Assembly (NCBI RefSeq): GCF_027172205.1 | Contig: NC_070606.1 | Span: forward strand, 57,440,501 to 57,504,500 | From: Podarcis raffonei | Taxonomy: Eukaryota; Chordata; Lepidosauria; Squamata; Lacertidae | Length of the DNA: 64,000 bases | Direction: 5' to 3' | In this document: piece by piece, positions 52,862 through 64,000 of the stretch | How the letters are laid out: each line of letters begins with the position of its first letter | Position numbering within the stretch: the stretch's first letter is position 1 | The notes under the pieces: generated by a model | What the model was told of the DNA's origin: nothing | Seen by the model: the letters and a program-made list of their open reading frames with translations, nothing else | Databases searched by the model: none | Made by a program: the position numbers and the translations under genes

Positions 52862-55800
52862 CTGAAGATGAGAAGGAAGACTTCAATAGACAATCAAGAA
52901 TATTAGGATATATTAAATATTGACTGTAAATGGGCCAGTCTGGGCTGCTTCTGCAATGTAAAGATGGACCAGGGTTGTCAGGATAAAATGGGGAGGTATC
53001 TGCTGATTTAGTCCACTAATCGCCCCTCCCAAAATATTCTTTAGAGATTGAAAGAAGAGGACACCCTACATCAACAAGAAGGGAACAGATGCTTCCATTT
53101 TAAAGGTTAACATTTAATACCCCACTGACTGACCCAAAAGGTTCTTGCAGCAGCTTAAAAAAATAGAAATAATGTTTGTTTTTACCTAACAAAACCACTT
53201 TACACCCAGGATTCAATTCAATTGCATCTACAACCAAGTAGCTAAAGATCCAACATTCTAGATACTTATCTTGGAGTAAGTCCTGACTTACTTCCAACTA
53301 AACATGTCTTGGATTGGACTGCACATCTTTCTGACTGAGAAATGAGGGCGAGGAAGAAGTGAGGTGTAAATGGGGACAATTTAAACGAAAGCCATAAGCA
53401 TGAGGCTCATTGGCAGAATGAATCTGAGCTTGAGCGATCAGGATGTCACCTAGGAGAGGAACCTTTGAAGTGCAATCCTGTGGGTGTTTACTTGGAAATA
53501 AGTCCCAATGTGTCAAACAGGGACTGCTCACCAGTAGTAAGCCTTACTCTCACAAATGGAGGTCCGTAGAGCAGGAAACAGAAACCATGGTGGAAAAAGC
53601 CAAAACAGTAAAGAGTATAGCCTTCTTGGTCCACTCACCTTTTTAAAACCATTTTTATATATCAAACAGTTTTATATATGCTTTTATTATATTGTAAACT
53701 GCTTCAAGATGCTTCATAAGCATAGCTGTCAAGTGTCCCTTATTTGAAGGGACAGTCCCTTATTCCAGGGCCATGTCACGCTACTGTCCCTTATTGATGG
53801 ATGTCCCTTAAATGTTGTCCCTTAAATTTCAAAGGAAGCAGCTCCTCTCCCTCCCACCCTGCCGGCCAGGGAGGAGGGAGGCTCCAACTGTGTTGCTTGG
53901 CTGCGTTGCTCACCCAATAAGAAGTCTAAGAACGACTGGGGGGTGGAGCTTGCATGCCTTGTGTGGCTAGTTAATGCAAGCTGAGGGGTTTTTTGAATGC
54001 TGGATGCCATTTTGTTGCACGTGCTGCTGCAAACTTTGCAGTGCAAAGCCAGCCGGGGAGCCATCTTAAGTTGAGGATGCATAGGCCTTGTGGTGCATGT
54101 GATTCAGATTCTAGTCAGTTGAACCTCTGGTTACAAAGTTGGTTGGACAGTGTTCTAGGTGCTACCAGCATGAGTTTGACCAGACTGCAGGAGGACAGGA
54201 AGACTGGAGTGTCTGGAACAGGTAAGGCTGCAGGTCCCTTATTTTGGCTGCTGGTCCCTTATTTTCAAATCTGTAAGTTGACAGCTATGTGCATAAGAAG
54301 CAGTTCATAAATTAAAGGCTCTGGGTTATTATTTATGTATGTATTTATTTCATCACACATTTTACCTGTTTTTACTATGTTACACTTTAAAAATCAAGCA
54401 ATATCACTATTATTTAACATTTATTTGGCACCAGCAGTGTGCCACCTTTGTACAGTTTTGTACAGAGGTGATATAGTCCTAACCTATTTGGTTTACATTC
54501 AAAATAACATGAACAGAACAAAAGGCAAAAGTAGCAACAAGGGGGAGTGTAAAAGCCACTCAAATAAAGCAGAGCAAACTTACTTTTTCTGAATAGCTTC
54601 TTGCCTAGAAAAAAAAGATGTCAATATAAAATAAATTATAAGGAAACTGGCTGCAAGGTGCTTAAGAACACAAACAGGTTGAACTGAATTCTGAACTGAT
54701 GAAAGGTGGCCTGATTTCAGGAAGCTAAATAAATGAACGAGTATCAGATTGACTTCACTTCCATGATATATAGAACTGAACTGACATCCTGAAATTGCTA
54801 CCAGTGTTGCAAAGAAGCTTGTGAAGTAAAGCTGCAAAAAGATAAATCCTACTTCTGAAGATTCATTTTATGATGGCCATTAGATGCGTCTCAGAGATGT
54901 GTAAGGTAAAACAATCTAAGAGTCAATTTAGCTATTTTATCTTAGTAGTTAATAACAGAAGCTATATTGGAATGCTGGTAGTAGAGGACAAGAGTAACAA
55001 AATAATGCAGTGTGGAGTGTAGCTGTTCAAGATTCCAGCATTTTTTGTTCCATTCTACAATCCCCAACAGTCAGACAGCATTCATTGGACAATAAGCATG
55101 TTTGGGAAGATTTCCTCCTTAGCGTCCCCCCCCCAAAAAAATATTTTTCTACTTCTGCAAGTCATGGAGTTCCCCCAAGCTTGCTGAAATGTCACTTTTG
55201 TGTTTGGTAAGTGAAGTTTTGGTTACATCACAGCCTGGACACTGGAAACATTAGAGGGGATGAGATTTTAATAGTCCTGGTCAATCAAATAAAGAGTACA
55301 CAATGCGTATACTTACTGGTACTGCAGATGAGTAGTTATAATGGCCATTTTCCTTAAACTCTGCAAAGGAGAAAATATTAAATACGGTAGATTTCCCCTC
55401 ACTATGATTCTCAATCATTACTCATGGCATTTTACGTTACACTCTCCTAGCCTTGAGTATCTGTTGTTCTGAATGATCTGAAAGCTTTTGAAATTAACTT
55501 TATTTAACAATTTTATTTTTCCAGCTCTATACCTAGCCACTTCATACATTCTCCCAAATTTTTCAGTTCTGATCATGACACACCCTCCTAGAACTCATTT
55601 GGGAGCTTCCCTTTTAATTTTATTTAATACTAGATTTCAGATTCAATTCAGTAATTTTGGAATTCTAATCCTGAGAGCAACAAGCAAGATTCTTAATTGG
55701 CAAGCTTGATTAAAATAAAAAATAAAAATCTACCAGGCTTGGGCTGGACAACATACAGCTCACATACCATCTGCAACCAACCACACCATCTGCCACCAGC

Positions 55801-58800
55801 CATGGCCTAAAGTTCATCACCAGCAACTGTATAAGTTATGGGAAAATGTAATCACATTTTCTAGTTTTGGTTGAGTTTCATAGGAAGCAGAGATCCCCTC
55901 TTAGCCATAGAAGCTGAGCAAGCTCCCTTGCCACATAGACTGACTCACCTAGAAGTCTGTAAACTGCCAATACTGCTCAAGAATTAATAAAATAAATAAT
56001 AAATAATAAACCTTTATTGTCACTACACCACCTGTATGCAGTGAAATTAAACGAGCCCCCCTCCCCCCACACATACACTTACTTCCTGAAACTCCAACAT
56101 AAATCATGAAGGCACAAGACTGGAATTATTGGGGCGGCGATGCACAGATATATAAGCCAACCGTATGTAGCAATGTCCACAGTCCCATATTTCAAAGATG
56201 AACAACTAGAGATGAATGACTTATGTTATGTATTGAAGTTCTCACCCTGGCCACCAGGAGTATTGTCTATGTAGTTTTCACTCAGGTCCACGTCAGTTAT
56301 TTTAGGTGGGAAACCCTGGGTTGTTGTTGCTACAATGTTGACAGCCGGCTGCCTATAAAAGCAGGCCGGCTGAGCTGTTAGCTGTTCATTTCTGTCCAGC
56401 TTACAAATAAAGAGCTTCTTTGGAAGAATCGCTGTGTCGTCTGCTATGTCTACCCACTATTCAACACTGGCGATGAAGGTGGGATCGATGGACATCAGAG
56501 CACAGCCAGATGCGGCCATCCTCTGAACTGAGCTGAATCACTGAGCTGAATCACAGAGCGAAATCACTGGACAGAACCAATTCAGAGCTGACTGTTCTGG
56601 CTAGAGCACTGTGTTCCATCCATCGCCCTTCACGCCGGCATCGGAATCATGGCTTCACTTGTGCCTCTACCGCCGTTCGCGCCAGCCTCTGAATCATGGG
56701 ACTCCTACCTCACTCGTTTTGACTGCTACCTCCAAGCCAACGAGCTGACAGCAGTATCAAAGGAACGGAAGCGGGGCATATTCCTCAGCCTCTGTGGGCC
56801 TGAGGTGTTTGAGACGGCCCGAGCATTGGTTGCGCCTGAAGCAGTCCAGGCAACACCATGGGACACGATCCAAGAGAAGCTCCGCAACCACTACGCGCCA
56901 AAGCCGTCCAAGATTGCTGCCCGCCATGCGTTTTACCACCGGAACCAGGCAGAGGGGGAGTCAATCAACAACTACACCACCGCCCTGCAACAGGCTGCAA
57001 TGCACTGTGAGTTCCGAGACTTAGACGATGCCCTGATGGATCGAATCGTCTGTGGGGTCCGGGACATCCATCTGCAACGGCGTCTCCTCGCCAAGCCAGA
57101 CCTCACGCTACAGAAAGCCATTGAGGAGGCTGTGGCCTCAGAAGCTGCTGAACACTCCGCCCAGGAGATCCGCAAGTCCAGCAGCCCGTGTCTTGCTAGG
57201 AAGCCAGTTCCAGTGCATCACGAAGAGGCCAGCAGTGACGAGGCATCCTCCAGTGAAGACGATGACGTGCACCAGACAAAACGGGAGCGCAGGAAGTTCC
57301 AACAGAAGTCCAAGGGCCAACCGGAATGTGCCGGCTGCGGAGGCAACCATTCCCGTGCCAAGTATCGATTCAGAGATGCCATCTGTCGGAAGTGTTCCAG
57401 AAGGGGCCACATCGCTAAGGTCTGCCGATCGGCTCTGTCTGACACCCTCCCTTCACCGACTCACAAGTCCAAGTCTTCACTCCAGTCTGCCAAGGAAAGC
57501 TGTTTCGCTCTCACCAACTGCCGCTGCCCGTCTGGAACCACGATTGGCCAAACCGACTCGCCTACACGACGCAAGCTGAACGTCACGGTGCTCATTGAAG
57601 GAGCTCCATGTGACATGGAGATCGACACCGGGTCTGCCCTGTCCATCGTGTCTTGGAGCACCATCAAAAGACTGGTACCCAGAGTGTCCAAAAGGCAACT
57701 CGACTCTCACCACATACACTTGAGAGACTACCAGGGAAACGACATTCCCGTGGTAGGCGTTGGCCGGTTCCGGATCGCCTTCAAGGATTTTTCGGGCCTG
57801 CTCCGGCTGGTGGTGGTTGAAGGTCAGTGGCCAAGCCTCCTAGGGCTAGACTGGTTTGATGCCCTCGGCCTGGAAGTCACCGGCATCAACTGCATCTCTA
57901 ACGCAGAGACTGAGGGTCTGGTCAAAGACTTTGCCGAGGTTTCTGATGGCACTTTGGGGCAATATACAGGTACACCCATCTCCTTTAGCCTTGATCCACA
58001 AGTCGCCCCCATCAAGCTAAAGCCACGCCGGGTTCCCTTTGCTCTCAAGGCTAAGGTGGACGAACAACTGGACAAGCTGATTGCCCAAGGAGTTTTGGAG
58101 CCGGTTGACCACGCCAAGTGGGAAACCCCCATCGTCACGCCTGTCAAGCTAGACGGGTCGGTGAGAATCTGCGCTGACTACAAGTGCACGATCAACAAGG
58201 CACTTCAGCAGCACGCTTATCCGGTTCCTGCTGTCCAACACCTGCTGCATTCCCTGGGTGAGGGTAAGGTCTTCGCTTGCCCAAGCCTATCAACAACTGC
58301 CCATCAACGATGCCACTGCTGAAGCCCAGACAATCGTCACCCACCAAGGGGCATTCCGTTGCCGCCGGCTGCAGTTCGGGGTGAGTGTGGCTCCTGGCAT
58401 CTTCCAAAGCCTTATGGAGCGTCTCCTGCAAGGGCTTCCGGGCGTGGTACCATATTTTGATGACGTCTTGGTGTCCGCAGACTCACACCAGCAGCTGTTC
58501 AAGTGCCTCCGTGCCGTGCTGAACAGATTCCAAGAGGCCGGGCTCAAGGTAAAGAGAGAGAAGTGCCAGATCGCCGTTCCACAGGTAGAGTTCCTGGGCT
58601 ATCTTATCGACGCCTCCGGCCTTCACCCAACCACATCCAAGATCCGCGCTATCCAGCAGGCCCCCATCCCAAAGAACAAGACGGAGTTGCAGGCATTCCT
58701 GGGGCTGCTGAACTTTTATAACATGTTCCTGCCCCACAAAGCCACAGTGACTGAGCCTCTTCACCGACTCCTCAGCACAAAGACGCCTTGGTCCTGGGGT

Positions 58801-61542
58801 CATCGGGAGACGGCGGCCTTCAACGCGGTCAAGGCTCTCCTTTCATTGGACAGTGTGCTGGTACAGTAAAGTGAATCCAGGCCGCTGGTCCTTCCCTGCG
58901 ACGCCTCACCTTTTGGCATCGGCGCTGTCCTTAGTCACCGTTTTCCAGACGGAAGAGAAGCACTGCTCGCCTACTTTTCCAGGACGCTATCTCTGACGGA
59001 ACGGAATTACAGCCAGCTCGACAAGGAGGCACTGGCACTTGTGGCTGGAGTGAAGAGGTTCCATGAATACCTCTACGGCAGGACTTTTGACCTCATCACT
59101 GACCACAAGCCGCTCCTGGGCCTCCTCGCCGGTGACCGTCCAACTTCACCGGTCCTCTCGCCGCGCATGCTGCGATGGACTGTTTTCCTGGCTGCCTACC
59201 ACTACCGGCTCGTCCATCGCCCGGGGAAATCGATGGGCCATGCCGACGCCCTCAGCCGTTGCCCTCTTCCAGCGTTTGTGGAAGACCCGGCTCCAGCTTC
59301 ATCGCTCCTCCTGATTGAGGATCTTCCGGCAGCGCCTGTATCGGCTGCCACTGTGGCCTCCGCATCTGCCCAGGATCGCACCATCAGCCGTGTGCTCAAC
59401 TGGGTGTGGAGGGGGTGGCCACAAGGGCCTTTTGCATCGGAGTTCCAGCCCTTCGCAACCAGACAACATGAACTCTCGGATCATCGCAGCTGTCTGCTGT
59501 GGGGAGACCGTGTCGTGATTCCTCAAAGACTCCGTCAACGCGTCCTGGAGGCTCTGCACGTTGGCCACCCGGGAATTGTCAAAATGAAGGCGTTGGCTCG
59601 GTGTTACGTCTGGTGGCCTAACATGGACGATGCCATCACTGCCTGGGTGTCCGCCTGTCAAGCGTGCCAAGAATCGAGGCGTGCACCACCGGCAGCTAAG
59701 GGACACTCCTGGGAGACGCCAAAGACACCCTGGTCAAGGGTGCACATTGATCTGGCCGGCCCCTTTCACGGCCAGACCTTTATGGTAGTGGTGGACGCCT
59801 ATTCCAAATGGCTGGAGGTGGCCCTGATGCCCTCCACCACTACCGAGGCCGTCATCCGGGTGCTGCGAGGCCTCTTTGCGACGCATGGGTGTCCTGATGT
59901 CCTTGTCTCCGACAACGGACCGCAGTTCACATCAGGCACTTTTGAGCGGTATCTTTTGGGACTGGGCATCCGCCATGCCCTAACGGCACCATTTCATCCA
60001 TCCAGCAACGGGCAAGCGGAGAGAATGGTGCGCTCGGCAAAAGAGGCACTGGTGCGCCTGGACCAGGGAGACTGGCACGAGCGGGTCGCCAAATACTTGT
60101 TCGTGCCACACATCACCCCTCATGCGGCCACAGGGCGAAGTCCTGCTGAACTGCTTATGGGCCGCCGCCTCAGGTCACCGCTCGACCGGCTGCACCCTGA
60201 CTTTGCCGTGGCTGAACCCCCAGGCTGTGCCAACACGCCACAGTCATTTGTTCCAGGAAACCAGGTCTTTGCCCGGAACTATGTGGGGGACATTCCTTGG
60301 GTGCCAGCCACAGTAGTGGGAGTCACTGGACCTCGCTCGTACCAGGTAGCACTCGAAGACGGACGCTTGTGGCGCCGGCACATAGACCAGCTTAGGCGCA
60401 GGGTTGGGGACTTGGACACTACCGTGGTGCCCCCAACTGCGCTCATGGCTCCAGAAGAGACACTTACAGATGGCGAGGCTCCACCTACACCTCCCTCGCA
60501 AACTGCCAGCGTGGAGCCGAACCAAGCTGCTTCAGAGGGTCTGCCAGACTTACCACAAGCTCAGACCACTCCACTTGCGGAGGCTCCACCCACAGCAGCG
60601 GATCCAGGGGACTTGGTTTCAACGCCACCTAGGGTCGCACCACAGCCTCAGCAAGAATTGTGTGCCCCTCCCCGGACTTGGCTACCAGTCCCCGGCGGTC
60701 TGGCAGAGTTTCCAAGCGCCCAACTTATTTAAAGGACTATGTTGTTGGACATGTATCACTGTTGGTCTAAGTATGGGAAATGTAACCGATATGCTTTTGT
60801 GCCTAATTGAACCATTACGTGTAGTGCTGTATATAAGGAAACCATTACGATTGTAACTAACGCCTTATCTCGGTGGGGAGGGGTGTTATGTATTGAAGTT
60901 CTCACCCTGGCCACCAGGAGTATTGTGTATGTAGTTTTCACTCAGGTCCACGTCAGTTATTTTAGGCGGGAAACCCTGGGTTGTTGTTGCTACAATGTTG
61001 ACAGCCGGCTGCCTATAAAAGCAGGCCGGCTGAGCTGTTTGCTGTTCATTTCTGTCCAGCTTACAAATAAAGAGCTTCTTTGGAAGAATTGCTGTGTCGT
61101 CTGCTATGTCTACCCACTATTCAACAATTTATTTATTTTTTGTCTAGCTCAAAGCTGGTAACGTTCTTGGTATAGATAACGATAAGCCAATGACTGTTTA
61201 ATTCTCTTTAAATCTAACCATTAATACTAATGTCAAGGCTATTCTGATAAACACATAAACACTAATGTAGACTATTTGAAAATGATAAAGGCAGGTAGCC
61301 TATAGTGCTTCTGAGGTGAAGTCCAGATCATGTTAGGAATGGTGGAGAAACAAACACCTTTCAATTCCTAACCCTGCACTTTATGAGTCACCTCCTCTTT
61401 TTCCCATGTCTTGCAGTTCACAGAGAAGAACCTAGTTATCTGACAAAGTCCCCACTTTTGTAGCTCAAGTATTTCTTACATCTTCTGAGTGCAGAATGGC
61501 ATCCTCTTGCATCACCATGTTTCTGGCAGCTTGTCCTAAGAA
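52810..61542 (-). CDS. BORCS7: BORCS7, 3' four coding exons (partial gene)
   Basis: Subunit of BORC, the complex that couples lysosomes to the kinesin-linked ARL8 machinery for movement toward the cell edge. Four exons join in frame to encode FLGQAARNMVMQEDAILHS and ED, then SLRKMAIITTHLQYQ, QEAIQKN and VEQSSNLRDQLTHLLK before TGA. This matches the last ~60 of the ~105 residues of the human protein almost position for position. Earlier exon(s) are not found between 61543 and 64000 and should lie beyond the right edge. The gene lies directly upstream of AS3MT on the same strand, as in human, where read-through transcripts joining the two are known. One intron holds a 4.9-kb LTR element in the opposite orientation. 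Confidence 0.93.
53721..54289 (+). mobile_element. 569-bp non-autonomous hAT-type element
   Basis: Ends CATAGCTGTCAA and TTGACAGCTATG are inverted repeats. Flanking octamers TTCATAAG and TGCATAAG differ at one position. A motif around GTCCCTTATT recurs several times near both ends. It lies in the BORCS7 intron between the microexon and the last exon. Confidence 0.85.
54584..54604 (-). CDS. BORCS7: BORCS7 microexon (21 nt)
   Basis: Acceptor TTTTTCTAG|GCAAG and donor AAAAA|GTAAGT. It completes a Gln codon and adds QEAIQK plus two bases, matching human QQEAIQKN. Confidence 0.9.
55317..55360 (-). CDS. BORCS7: BORCS7 exon (44 nt)
   Basis: Acceptor CCTTTGCAG|AGTTTA and donor TACCA|GTAAGT. It encodes SLRKMAIITTHLQY plus two bases. 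Confidence 0.93.
56224..56466 (+). repeat. 5' LTR of the Ty3/Gypsy element
   Basis: It begins TGTTATGTATTGAAG and ends ATTCAACA, and contains a TATAAAAG box and an AATAAA signal. A TGGCGATGAAGG stretch just after it could be the primer-binding site. Confidence 0.93.
56649..60732 (+). pseudogene. gag-pol coding region of the Ty3/Gypsy element (fossil)
   Basis: Parts in order: gag; zinc knuckles near 57330-57430; an aspartic protease with a DTGS active site near 57630; reverse transcriptase about 58010-58500 with the YFDD box; RNase H about 58880-59240; integrase with an HHCC finger near 59560-59690, a catalytic core to about 60150 and a C-terminal part to about 60420. Its codons are richer in GC than the surrounding intron, as expected for a recent arrival. 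It is a broken relic with about two interruptions. Confidence 0.88.
60884..61126 (+). repeat. 3' LTR of the Ty3/Gypsy element
   Basis: Same 243-bp length as the 5' copy and about 98% identical by eye. It is preceded directly by a polypurine tract (GGTGGGGAGGGG). Confidence 0.93.
61480..61542 (-). CDS. BORCS7: BORCS7 exon (63 nt)
   Basis: Acceptor TGTCTTTCAG|TTCTTA and donor GAAGAT|GTAAGA. It encodes 21 residues from FLGQAARNMVM to HSED, phase 0 at both ends. Confidence 0.93.
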
Positions 61543-61828
61543 CTGAAAGACATGGAAGCCACAGTAAGATACACAAGTTTCCTGTTCTTAGGTGCCAGTG
61601 ATGTAGCATTCCACTGGTCCTCAAAGGTGGCAATTCTGTTCATAGCTTACTATTCCAATAGCATTTAAGCAATCTAAATGTAAGAATTATTGCAGGCTTA
61701 ACAAACAGAGAGTTAAAAAAAATATTATTTGGGACTCATGGAAACATGCAGTCGGCTGCCATGAGTTTGGAATTCTCTTTTATTTTGACACAAGGTTTCA
61801 AGTAAGCTAAAGAATTAATACTCCAAAG

Positions 61829-62068
61829 CATGGGTAAGCAAACTAAGGCCCGGGGGCCAGATCTGGCCCAATCACCTTCTAAATCCGGCCCGCGGACGGT
61901 CCAGGAATCAGCATGTTTTTACATGAGTAGAATGTGTGCTTTTATTTAAAAAGAATCTCTGGGTTATTTGTGGGGTTCATTTTTTCTTCTTCAAAACATA
62001 GTCTGGCCCCTGACAAGGTCTGAAGGACAGTGAACTGGCCCCCCGCTGAAAAAGTTTGCTGACCTCTG
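61829..62068 (+). mobile_element. hAT (Charlie-like) short element with perfect 8-bp TSD
   Basis: 240 bp between two copies of CTCCAAAG (61821-61828 and 62069-62076). It shares both ends with 34394-34634. Confidence 0.85.
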
Positions 62069-62269
62069 CTCCAAAGGCTTGGGGACATTAAGATGCAATC
62101 ATGAGCAGCTGAAATCAAGACTTGACAATCGAATAATTTGTATGCTTCCTTTATTCCATTGAACTTATCCCTTCTAAGATATCTGGTAGACCTACCAAAC
62201 ATTAAAATGAGGGTAGCCTTTACACAGACAAGTTTAAATGTCCTTCTACTACAGGACTAGATAAGCTGG

Positions 62270-62640
62270 CACAAAGGAATTCCTAAGAAGGACAAAGTTT
62301 GTGGTTGCAACTCTGTGCCAATAGAAGACAGAACTCATGTGCTCCTTGAATGCCCTTTAGAAACAACTATTTACCCATTGCTAAGAACATAGAAGGGAAG
62401 GTAACCCCCAGCTGTCTCTTTTTTTTTTTTTTGCTGTCTCTTGTAGAGAAGTATATATCCTTTCAGAATATCTGAATTTCTTGCTAAGGCTCTACAAACC
62501 CATGCTATTAAACTTAAAGGGGTTATAAGAAATGATTTATCCTTTAAAGGTTAAGGAGCAGAAATGTAAATCTCTATTATTAATATTTTTGTTATCATTT
62601 TCATGTGTATAATGGCTGTCTGCTAAAACACAATAAACTG
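62270..62640 (+). mobile_element. Possible LINE ORF2 end
   Basis: The plus strand reads PIEDRTHVLLECPLETT, like the C-terminal segment of some LINE proteins, followed by an AATAAACTGACT end. It is interrupted. Weak call. Confidence 0.3.
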
Positions 62641-63065
62641 ACTAATTCTTATTCATGTTTTCCAAAAGAAAATAAAACAAATTGTACAGCATTTTCCAAT
62701 TAGCATTCCGTTAGTGTCTGACTTCCCCTCTACCCTTCCATGGTTTTCTCAAATTTCCTAGTACTGCTGCATATTATAATTATTCTATGCCTTCTCTCCT
62801 CCACCGTATTCTCAGTAAACATTTTCTGCTGTTCTTACTCAAATCCTGCTTGCGTTTTAACATGTTTACAATAAAAAAAAATTAATCTACAAACATTTTC
62901 CAATCCTCCTTGAAAAAAGTCTCATCTTGCTATGTAATTTTACTAGTTAAATTTGCTAATTCAGCATATTCCATCAGTTTCAACTGCCAATCCTCTTTAG
63001 TAGGTACTGCCTCATCTCACCATTTTTTGTGTACATATAGTATTCTTGCTCACATACAAGAATAA

Positions 63066-63091
63066 ATTCTTCTTCTTCTTCTTCTTCTTTT
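63066..63091. repeat. (TTC)n microsatellite
   Basis: About eight units, then a T run. Confidence 0.9.
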
Positions 63092-63354
63092 TTTGTACAT
63101 CTGTCCCAGTTATCCCTAAAAGAAAAGCTTCTGGTCTTTTGGGTAGAGCCTCCTTAAATATTCTCTTTACCTTGTTATATATCATCTCCCAGAGTTTTAA
63201 CCCAGGAAGTCCCAGAAAATAGGTAATGCCATGCAGCCCCCCCCCAATGAGCCTCTCTGAGGCTGTTGCCTCAAGTGGCACTTTGAAAGGGGCAACAGAT
63301 TTGCTCTGAGTGCTGCACCTGCCTCCTTGCATTCTGCCAGGAGTTCTCTGGAAG

Positions 63355-63480
63355 GGTATTTATTTATTTAGCTTTATATTTTTAATAAAAATCTCAAAGC
63401 GGTTTACAGCATATTAAATCAATAAAACAACAGCCAGGCAATGTTCCTCTGGCCTCATGAGGAGCCTCTTCAGTAGGGCT
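63355..63480 (-). mobile_element. LINE 3' tail, diverged
   Basis: TTTATTTATTTAGC, then CTCAAAGCGGTTTACAGCAT, as in other squamate LINE ends. Confidence 0.4.
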
Positions 63481-63892
63481 GGTGAATCTGGGCCTCTAGG
63501 CCAAGTGGAAGGGGCCTTGCAGGGAGTGGCTAACTTCTATTATACCTTATTCTCATGAGCGGAAGAATTTTTAAGGTTTTTTGTATGGGAGCGAAAAAAT
63601 AAATAAAAAGTACTTCCAAACCCACCCACCCCATATGCTTCTTTATTTGACAACTTGTTGCTTTTAAGGCCGACATATCTTGCAGATGTGTTCAGTCACT
63701 TGAATGTAATACCTCAAAACAGGGAATAAATTTTACAAATTTTGACTGTTAAAAAGTCAAAATCCTCCCTCCCAGGCAAAAGCAACAGGGCTTTTTGTCC
63801 TTTTCAAAAGCATCATCACTTATGTTCTTTAATAAATGCAAGCAACTTGTATCAAATCCCTACCCCCACCCCTTTCTCAACTTGGAGACTGT

Positions 63893-64000
63893 CAGTTGCT
63901 GGGAATCACAGGTGGGCAGAAGGCTGTTGTTCGCATGTCTAGCTTGGGGACTTCCCACAGACATCTGGCAAGATACTGTGAGAAGATGATGCTGGCCCAA
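63893..64000 (+). repeat. Interspersed LINE-like 3' repeat, cut by window edge
   Basis: Contains CTTCCCACAGACATCTGG and ACTGTGAGAAGATGATGCTGG, as in the unit at 33490-33735. Confidence 0.5.

Larger units (their letters stand above)
56224..61126 (+). mobile_element. Ty3/Gypsy-type LTR retrotransposon, nearly whole, young
   Basis: A 4903-bp element lies in a BORCS7 intron in antisense orientation. Two 243-bp LTRs starting TG and ending CA differ at about four positions, so the insertion is geologically recent (a few to about ten million years under usual reptile rates). The flanking five bases are near-identical (ACTTA and ATTTA), as expected for a target duplication. The internal order is leader, gag with zinc knuckles, protease, reverse transcriptase, RNase H, integrase, purine-rich tract, 3' LTR. 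The protease-RT-RNaseH-integrase order and the lack of an envelope region place it in Ty3/Gypsy, perhaps the Mag-like branch common in vertebrates. The coding body is broken by about two interruptions. Confidence 0.93.

Noticed and set aside
56757-60941. Many extra frames within the LTR element
   Set aside because: Shadows of the gag-pol body in other frames or on the other strand.

Overview
This is vertebrate nuclear DNA, and the repeat content points to a squamate reptile (a lizard or snake, species not determined). It holds Sauria-type tRNA-derived SINEs, BovB LINE ends with target-site duplications, CR1/L3 and L2 LINE pieces, and many short hAT and Tigger-like DNA transposons. Host genes are split into short exons with GT/AG borders. 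All exon calls below were made by reading the sequence and comparing with protein families from memory. No search or alignment program was run.

Three neighbouring host genes lie on the minus strand, so they read right to left as BORCS7, AS3MT, CNNM2. This is the order I recall from human chromosome 10q24. BORCS7 is partial: four 3' coding exons lie between 61542 and 52810, and its first exon(s) are off the right edge. AS3MT (arsenite methyltransferase) is complete from 48180 to 36151. It has a start codon split by intron 1, ten coding exons and a predicted 369-residue protein. CNNM2 is represented by its large first coding exon (24909-23277) and a CpG-rich promoter region (about 24300-25570). 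From 23276 to 1 I see only intron 1 with repeats.

Region by region: 1-23276 is CNNM2 intron 1, with Tigger-like elements, an L1 fragment, a cluster of hairpin hAT elements at 7.2-7.8 kb and a 1.5-kb CR1 LINE. 25.6-36.0 kb is intergenic and repeat-rich. 36.0-48.5 kb is AS3MT; its long last intron holds a 100-bp triplication and a 1.1-kb hAT element. 48.5-52.8 kb is intergenic. 52.8-61.5 kb is BORCS7, with a young 4.9-kb Ty3/Gypsy-type LTR element lying antisense in one intron. 61.5-64.0 kb is a further BORCS7 intron.

The least expected item is the 1.1-kb hAT element at 37978-39074. Besides ends shared with two ordinary 240-bp copies in this window, it carries an open reading frame whose first ~37 residues look like the signal-anchor N-terminus of the glycosyltransferase GALNT7. 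This suggests capture of a host gene's first exon by a DNA transposon. Other items worth checking are the near-identical 100-bp triplication beside the last AS3MT exon, a 21-nt BORCS7 microexon, and a hairpin element inserted into a second copy of itself with both target-site duplications intact.
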